This document shows positions 10,701-19,700 of a stretch of DNA of 64,000 bases, one piece after another. The position numbers and the translations under genes are program-made. Where the stretch lies: assembly GCA_964034945.1 (NCBI GenBank), contig OZ035964.1, forward strand, positions 2,257,607 to 2,321,606, in the 5' to 3' direction. The first letter of the stretch is position 1. Each line of letters starts with the position of its first letter. Under the pieces are notes generated by a model that saw only the letters and a list, made by a program, of their open reading frames with translations, was not told the origin of the DNA and ran no database searches. Source of the stretch: Chrysopilus asiliformis (taxonomy: Eukaryota > Arthropoda > Insecta > Diptera > Rhagionidae).

Positions 10701-13700
10701 AACATGCCATCACATTTTAAAGTTAAGGAATATTGTCCATTAGTATTTCGTAATTTACGTGAACGTTTTGGTGTCGATGATGTCGATTATCGTGAATCCT
10801 TAACACGTTCACAACCAACACAAATTGATTCATCGGGCAAATCTGGTGCACAATTCTATCAGAGCTATGATAAGTTTTTCATAATAAAAAGTTTAACATC
10901 CGAGGAAATCGAGAGAATGCACGCATTTCTGAAGCATTATCATCCAGTAAGTTGATATCTATAAAATTTATCTGTAATCATTTAAATTCCATCAATTTTA
11001 GTATGTGGTCGAAAGGCATGGAAAGACTTTATTACCACAGTATTTGGGAATGTACAGGTTAACCGTTGAAAGTGTCCAATATTATTTTGTTGTTATGCGT
11101 AATGTATTTAGCTCACATTTAACAATTCACAAGTAAGTTAAAGGATGCCACTAATTTCTATTTTCCGATACAATTTAATCATTTTTTTCAATTTTTATTT
11201 TTCATTTTCAGAAAGTTTGATTTGAAAGGCAGCACAGTTGATCGAGAGGCGTCCGAAAAGGAATTAGAGAAGCATTTACCAACTTACAAGGACAATGATT
11301 TCATGAAGCAAAAAGTCAAAATTCATATTGGTGATATCGCTAAGGAAAAACTCTTCGAGACACTAAATAATGATGTCAACGTAAAATACAACACACAAAC
11401 TAAAAGATTTCGAATTTCCTAACGATTTATAAATTTTTGAATTTAGTTTCTGACAAAATTGCACATTATGGACTATTCACTATTAGTTGGTATCCATGAT
11501 TGCGTTCGCGCCGAAGAAGAAGCGGCTCAAAGTGAAAATGCAAGGGATGCGGCTGGACGCGGTGAAACTAGCGAAAGCGAAGAATGTGATAGTGGCGAAA
11601 GGTAAGAGATTTCTCTTTTTTTTTAAATAATCATTTCTATTTGATTTATTTTAATTTTTTAAAATTTTCTTTTACTTGTACATATTATTTTTTATTTATC
11701 CTTATGGATAAACGGGACGTTATTGTTATTAAAATACCCTCAATATTCACAACACCGCAAAAGCGTAGAAAACTCCTTGAAAGTTTCCAATCAGATAACG
11801 GGCTGAATTTGGTTGAACAAGTTTTCTTTTGAAATTGACCGGCCACTCAACTATCGCTTCCTGGGTGGGTGTTTCAAGTGTGCAAGTACGCATGAACTTT
11901 ATAAAAGGTTGTAGAAAATTGCAGGGAAAAAATATTCCCCTGGTCGTGTCTGTATAGAAAAATATTTTTCGAAAAAAACAAAACTTTTAAGCGCCGTTAA
12001 GCTTTGACGTTTCGAGCTGATGGGGCGGTGTATTGTTGGGAAATTTGTAGTTGTACCATAGGAAAGTGCAAGGGGATTTTAAAAAAAAAACGAGATATTG
12101 AGGAAATCGACGACGATATATGAGGCATTAAAAGCTAGAGTGGACCAACCCACATGTCGAGATCGTGAATTGTTTTGTGTTTGAATCACTATTGCGAGTG
12201 AGTTTTTAGATAAAAATGTTTGGATGCACAAAAGAACATTTCAACATTGAGTAATAAAATTCACAGAAATTTTTTTTTCCAAAAATTTACAGTCAATAAT
12301 AGTACAAAAGTGGAAAAGCTTCAAAAACTCGATTATGTGGGTTGGTCCACTCTAGCTTTTAACGGCTCATATCGTCCCTTGATTCTTACCGTACACCAAA
12401 CGCCATTTTTGACTTTTTCAACTAATGATGGGGGGTTCAGTTGTGGTCCAACCTCTTTTAAATGCGCCTGGTCCCAGAGTTCTATTGCTTTTGAGTAGCT
12501 GAGAAAACCACTATGAAATAAATGTTAGTTTGCAAGAAAATTGCTAAACGTAACACTGTTATCTTATAATATAATACGAGGAATGTTTGCACAACGATCT
12601 CGAAAACCCGCCTAACGATTTTCACGAAACTTGTGGGTTAGGGATTTTCGGGGACAAAAAACCGATCTAGATAGGTCTCACCTCTGAGAAAATTCCCCTC
12701 GATACCCCTCGCCTGTTATCTTCGAATTGGGAGGTCCGATTTTAATAAAACTTTACAGTATTACTAAGGGGGGGGCTAAGGGCCTTCGATTTTTCCACTA
12801 CAAACCTGACTTTTCCCTCCCCTCAATAACCCTCACCTGGTGGCTCAAAACAACGTTTCAAAAATCGATGACAGCGATTACTCAATAACCACTCAACCGA
12901 TTTCTATGAAATTTTGTTATCGCGCGTTAGTTTTAGTTCTAGCTTTCTAGGTCGGGAATTTAAAAACTCTGGAAAAGCTCTGTAAAGATAATGTGAATTT
13001 AGTTTTTCCCCAAAAATCAGCAAAGGTAGGATTTTGAGGTCGCCGAGCATGGCTCGGTCTTCCTTGGTACTGAGAATAACTTAAGAACGGATAAAGACAA
13101 AAAATTTACAAATTTTAAGATCTTGAATTTCCGTTATATCGACTCCTGTCGAAAACCGCTCAGTTTCGGAGTATAAAGCGAAAAACCAAATCTGGTTTTT
13201 TTTTTTTTTTTGGAAATCCAATTCTCGTTCTTCGTCGTATAACGTTTTGAGGACGATTTTTTTTTTTGAAAATCGCGGTACTCTCAAAATAATGCGGCGA
13301 CGAAAATCCGCAAATTAGTTTCAGGATTAATATTGTAGTTTTACAAGAAAATAAAAAAAAAGTCGCCCCCTTTTGAAACAGTTTTTCAGCAATTTCCCTT
13401 CAAAGTTCGATTGTCTCAAAACTACGTTTTGGCGTTTGGCACACGACAAGAATCAAGGGACGATATATCGTCGCCTGAGAATTTAAGTGTCGTATGTAGT
13501 TTTTTTCCAGTTTTGAATTGGGATCAGTTTCTGAGTTTTTCAAAGCTGCTTTTAAATTTGGTGCAATTCATTTTTAATTTATTTAAAGACAAATACTAAT
13601 TCTGTATTCGATTTAAATTTGAAAAAAATCGGTTCTGTGGAAAAAGAGTTATGATACTTTAAACTCAATTCACTCAAAACCAACGAAAATTACATACGAC

Positions 13701-16700
13701 ATTTAAATTCTCAGCCGACGATATCTCACGCGCTAATCTGTCCTTTTATGCATCACAGCCTTAAGGAGCCTCCACACGTTCAATGTTACTTGACAAGTAT
13801 TATTGATGAAAATTTTCGTCAAGTAACAATGATGGAAATTGCCTGCAAACGTAACATTGAAGGGCATTCAAACGATCAATGTTACTTGAAACATGAGTCA
13901 TTCAAGTAAAAGTGTCAAGTAACATTGAACGTGTGGAGGCGCCTTTACGCCCGTATGAGTCTCTTCACATTGGTTGAAATAGTTCGCCTAAATAGGACAG
14001 AAACTGGCAACATTAAAGCAAGGTGAGGAAGTGGGACTGCTGATAGGAAAATCATCCTCAAAACTAAAATCTCCGTTCTCAGAGTTCCGCCTGTCGTGCT
14101 CTGATTGGTTGGCTGCCACACTGAATGTGTTCCATTGTCATAATTGTTTCGGTCGTCGTCGATGCAACACGTCGCAGAGCGAAAGGCAGCCACGTATTAC
14201 TTGAAATTCTTCAGAAATGTTCCGTTTCCCAAATGTTTCACGCCAGTCTAATTGCTCACAGCTACTGGTTCAACTAATCTCAATCTGAACACGAGCAATA
14301 TTTCATCCGTCCTATTTAGGCGGACTAATTCAACTAATCTGAACATGGTGTATGACATTGATGACTGCCATTACGATTGCCATACGATTGAGCTTCCTAG
14401 ACCAATGAGATCAAAGCTTTCAACGATAGGGCTATCGTTGTCCCTATCGTTGAAAGCTTTGATCTCATTGGTCGCGAAGCTTCATTCGTATCGTCAATGT
14501 GATACGGGCATAAAATCGGACTTTTTTCCAATAACTGTGCAATTTCTCTGTAAAAATATTTTACCCAATGTTACAAGACCTTGACTAGAGTTCCTTTCGT
14601 CTGTCGCTTTTAACTATTTTTTTTCTCTCCTGATTCAGGAGGCCTATTATGGGATACGATCGTAATCGTAACGATCAGAATTCCCCTGCTGTTGTTGTTA
14701 ATAGATCATACAAATTCCGATCGTTACGATAATGATCGTATTCCATAATAGGCCCCCTCTGGCTTTTGACATAAGACAAATTACAATATCGTTGCCACCG
14801 CCTAACTATCTAAGAATAAAATATTATTACCACCTTTCAATTTCGTATTTTATTATTTGGTTTATTTATATTTATGTTTATTTATTTTTTTTTATTTATA
14901 TGTGTTCTTTCTACTACTACTACTGTAACTTCTACGCTACAAATTATACAAAAATTCGTTGAAAATAAAAATAATAAAAATAATTGACATTTTGAAAATA
15001 AAACAAAAAAATGTGCAAAAAATCTATATAAAACTGCTATAAGACGTCAAAGTACCTCTGGGTCAATGATTCCTCAAATATTTAGGTTTACGGCATCAAA
15101 TACACGAAAAGTTCATTGTAAAACAGCATCAGACAGTGGCTTTTCAAGGTATATTTTAAATACAATAGAAAAAAAGACGCCTAACTTTTTCAACCGCTTT
15201 TTGGTTGGGATGCTTTCATTATTATTTATATTTATATAAAAAAAAAGAAAATTTCTGAATTTATGTATTAAACGCAATAAAAAAGATTGTTTTATCTTTT
15301 ATTTAATTAAGAACAAAATGCAAAGATTTTTGTAAATTTCATACGAGTTTGCATTATTTGAGAGAATTTACAGAAAACTTTGAGAGAATTGGTCAAAAGC
15401 TAATTAAAAAATATTTTGAGTAAATTTCTGATTTTTCTTTTTAAATTTTGCTTTCTCCAGTTTTGTTATTTCTTTACTTATTTGTTTATAGTAAACTTTA
15501 TTAAACAAAGATTTTTTTTTTAATAAAGCATGTTTGCCAAAAAGAGATTTTTCGCTAAATTCTTTGCATTTTTCTTCTAAACGCGATAACAAGTCTTATT
15601 CTATTGCTCTTCTTCGCTTTACGATTTTTTTTTAAGCTAAATGAGTTTTTTTTTACATATTAGGATAAGAAATTTTATATTTTTCCAACGATTTTTATTA
15701 GATAAGTATTTTTAAGCTACTGGGGAAATATTTAATGCTTTTACTTTTGTTTTGTGTTTAATTATATCATCGTTCATTCTAAATTTTACTTTCTTATACA
15801 TAGTATAATAAAGTATTGTTTGTTATAATAAAGTATCAGTATTGTACTTAATTTTGCATAAAAAACATTTCTTTCCGCCTGTCAAAAAATGTCTTTCTAT
15901 CAGTCTGTCAGTCTGTGTATCAGATTTCTCAAAAAACTACTAGAGCTAGAACCATGAAATTTTAGAGGCATGTTGGATTTTGGAATGGGACGATCCTATC
16001 AACTTATGGTGGCAACCAGAAGTAACCAAAATGGCGGCTCTTGGAAAATCACAATTTCGTTTTTCGCGATTTACCCCTAAACTACGCGTTTCTTAGTAGC
16101 AATATTTATGACAGTAGTTGGAGACAATAAAATTTCCTACATTTTTGTCTTTTAATGGAACTACGTATGTCAGGCCGTTATCGAAATATACCGTTATTTA
16201 AAGAAAAGCCATTTCTAGCGATCGAAAAATAATGGTTTTTTGCTGGTTGGATATATGAGGTAAATTAATGAGTATGGCCTTCTGCACAACATTGTTTGTT
16301 ACCGTTATCCATGATCTTTAACCGTTTTTGACATATTTGCATTAAAATGTAAAAAAAAAAACATATTCTTGCGAATTGCTTGTAAGCTAACGGCTCCCCG
16401 GAAAAATAGTTAAAGGAAGAAGTAAAGATATTGAAATTCTCTACAGTTTTGGCTTTTAGCGTAGATATTTCACATTTTGTAAAATTAAAATTCATATTTT
16501 TATAAACGAAAATTTTTATCGTCGGTTTATAGTGTCCTCGTAAAGCGCGCAAGAACGTAGATTTTGTATAAGAAAGTCATGTGCTGTTCACATTAGATAT
16601 ATATATAGAAATGTGGGAAAGAAGGGGAAATATAGTAAACTGATGAACCAGACAGAAGATTCGTTTTAATAAAAAGAGTCCTCTTATTTTCATTCATTTT

Positions 16701-19700
16701 CATTCATTTTGATGTAAGAACGACAATAAATTAATAGACATTTCCCTAAGAAATTCATTTACTGCTGTTGAATTTTTTTGTTCCGAATTCGTGAACCGTT
16801 TAACCCATTAACGTTCGGCGCCACCGTATGGCCACAGCGAATTTACATAAACTTTTTACGCTAATGCATTCGTTTTTAAACGCTTTTATTAACCCATTTT
16901 GGCCCGACCAGTACGTTAAGCAATTTTGATTATTATTGGTACCACATATAAGTCAAAGTTGCTATTATGAAAACACGAGGCCGGATCAAAATGGGTTAAG
17001 CTTGTCTCGTGAGGGTCAAATTTTGCAATCCAATCTTGACCTACTTCCACTCATCCGATTGACTTGAAATCGGGCTTTTGGGGTCGCTGAATCCTATTCT
17101 GCCATTAAGAAATCAGCAAAGATAATGGAAGGTCTCGTTAGGATAACGTAATTATCCTTTTCCTCAAATTTTCCGGAAAAAATCTCATCTGGGGGGGGGG
17201 GGGGGGGGGTTGAATAAATATTTATCTCGCTTTTGTTTCTGTAACACAATGCCCAAAATAGTATTTTTCCTTTTCAGTGCATTTTCTTAAATGTAAGGTT
17301 TTGCCTAGCGTTACTGCCAGAATCCGTTGTGGCCGAGAAGCCACATTTTTTAATTTTATTTTGACTTTTTGGACAAAATGTCCGCTTTGTGTTCAAAATT
17401 TTACCTTGCTACAAATTCTGATTCCCGCTGATCGTTAATGGGCTAACCGTTTTTTTTTTTTTTGTTCAAAAAAGGAATATTTTATTCGGCTCACCAAATT
17501 AACGTTCAGACAAAAAATGAATTAACATATCGATACCATAATTCAGCGGCCTCCTCTCCCCACATTCCCAACTCCTTCACCCTCCCTAAATATCATTTTT
17601 AAAAGGAAAATCTAAAGGGGGAGGGAATTTTTGTTTATACGGTAATTAATCTTGAAACTGAGTTAACAAATCTATGTGTCATTTTATTTAATTTTTTTTT
17701 TAAATATGACTCAACCGACTTCCAAAACGGAAAAGGTTCTCAATTCGACTCCTATGTATTTTTATTTTTACTTTCTTATACGAAGTATAGTAAAGTATTG
17801 TATTCATGAAAAATTTTAACCTTTTAATTTTGTCTAAAAAAAAACATTTCCCGAGCACCATCGAGTCGATTGGATTCATATTACAAAAATGTCTTTCTGT
17901 CTGTCAGTATGTATACAAGATTTCTCAAAAACTAATGAAATTCTACAGTTATTGTTTGGTCTGCACTAGAATTTTATTCGTTGGGTAGTAGTGTACTCGT
18001 AAATTGTGTAAGAATGTCGATTTTGTATAAGAAAGTCATGTGCTGTTCACATTAGATATTTTTCTGTATATTCACGCATGACTTTTTCACTGGATTGACC
18101 GCTTTTGGTCATTCCAAGAAGGAAGTTGTAGATAAAGTTCCTGATTGGGTGCCGCTGTAAGTTTTGACCCCGTGGCGCTGTCCCCTCGAACCCCCTCTCC
18201 TGCTAGATTCAACATCGTTTGAGAGTTGGTTGTTATTCATACAAAAATCCTATATGTTAATTCATTTCATCACTTTCCATTCACAATTGAGGCGTTAAAA
18301 GCTAGAGTGGACCAACCCACATGTCGAAATCGTGAATTTTTTTGTGTTTGAATCACTATTGCGAGTGAGTTTTTAGATAAAAATGTTTGGATGCACAAAA
18401 GAACATTTCAACATTGAGTAATAAAGTCCACAGATTTTTTTTTTCCAAAAATTTACAGTCAATAATAGTACAAAAGTGGAAAAGCTTCAAAAACTCGATT
18501 ATGTGGCTTGGTCTACTCTAGCTTTTAACGCCTCAATTTACTCTATTAAAAAAAATTACACAGGCCGGCCGGTATTTGATTTTTGTTGACTTGAAAACTT
18601 CCAATCCATAGAAAAAAAATTTTTTTTGAATGTCGGCCTTTGTTATTTTTAGTTAATAATTCACATATTATATAATTTTGCTAACCATTATTTGCTTGAT
18701 TAACAAAATTCAGAATGATTCTGTTGCTGTTCTACAGGAACAAATGTTTTCTTCTCACACCTTACAGATAAGAATTAATTCGTCTTTGTATTATGTTTTT
18801 ATTGTTTTGTTTCCGTTAATCTAATTACGCTTTAAAGAACTCGTAAAAAAGAAATTTAAATCTATGTTTGATTACTAAAAATTCATTGATAATAATTTAC
18901 ACTAAATCAGAGCGGAAATGGAGAAATCTGAACATAATTTTTTTTTATTTTGCACAGTAAAATCTTTTTTGCATTTTAATCGCAGTTCATCAATAAAATA
19001 TCACATTGAAATTATTGTATGATTACTTAAACTAAGCAAAATAGATTCTACGTTTTTTTTTCTGAACAAGTTCAATTGACTGAAAAGAATATAACCAAAA
19101 ACATTGTCTAACACAGACGATTCAAATCAAACAAATCATTTTAGAAGAAGCATGAATTTTTCAATCAAAAACTTAATACCCCATCGCCACGTGTTCAGCT
19201 AAGGCACAAACCAGAAAATACTCGCGTCACTTAAAAGCACAGTAGACACAAAAGTTTGCGCTGTTGTCTAATATGCATTCGTTAAACCACATTATTTTTT
19301 TCCCACTGAAAACAAAAAAAAAGGCTAACATTTTGAAGTAAAAACTTAGAAAAAATGCTCGAGTTATGGTTTTTACCATTTTAAAAACCTGCTAGAGAAA
19401 GAAGTATCGACTACTGAGGAACATGCAATCAACAACGAATGAATAGAAAAAAAATTTGGCAACAAGGGATAATTATACTTAAGCTTTCTCATAAAGCGAC
19501 TATCTTCTGGTTTGTGCCTTAGCTGAACGCGTGTCGATGGGGCATTAAGTTTTTGATTGAAAATTCATGCTTCTTCTAAAATGATTTGTTTGATTTGAAT
19601 CGTCTGTGTTATACATTGTTTTTGATATAACTTAAAAAGTTATTGGTGTCAATCGAATCCGTTTATCGAATCATCATTTTATTGTACTGATGTAATATTT

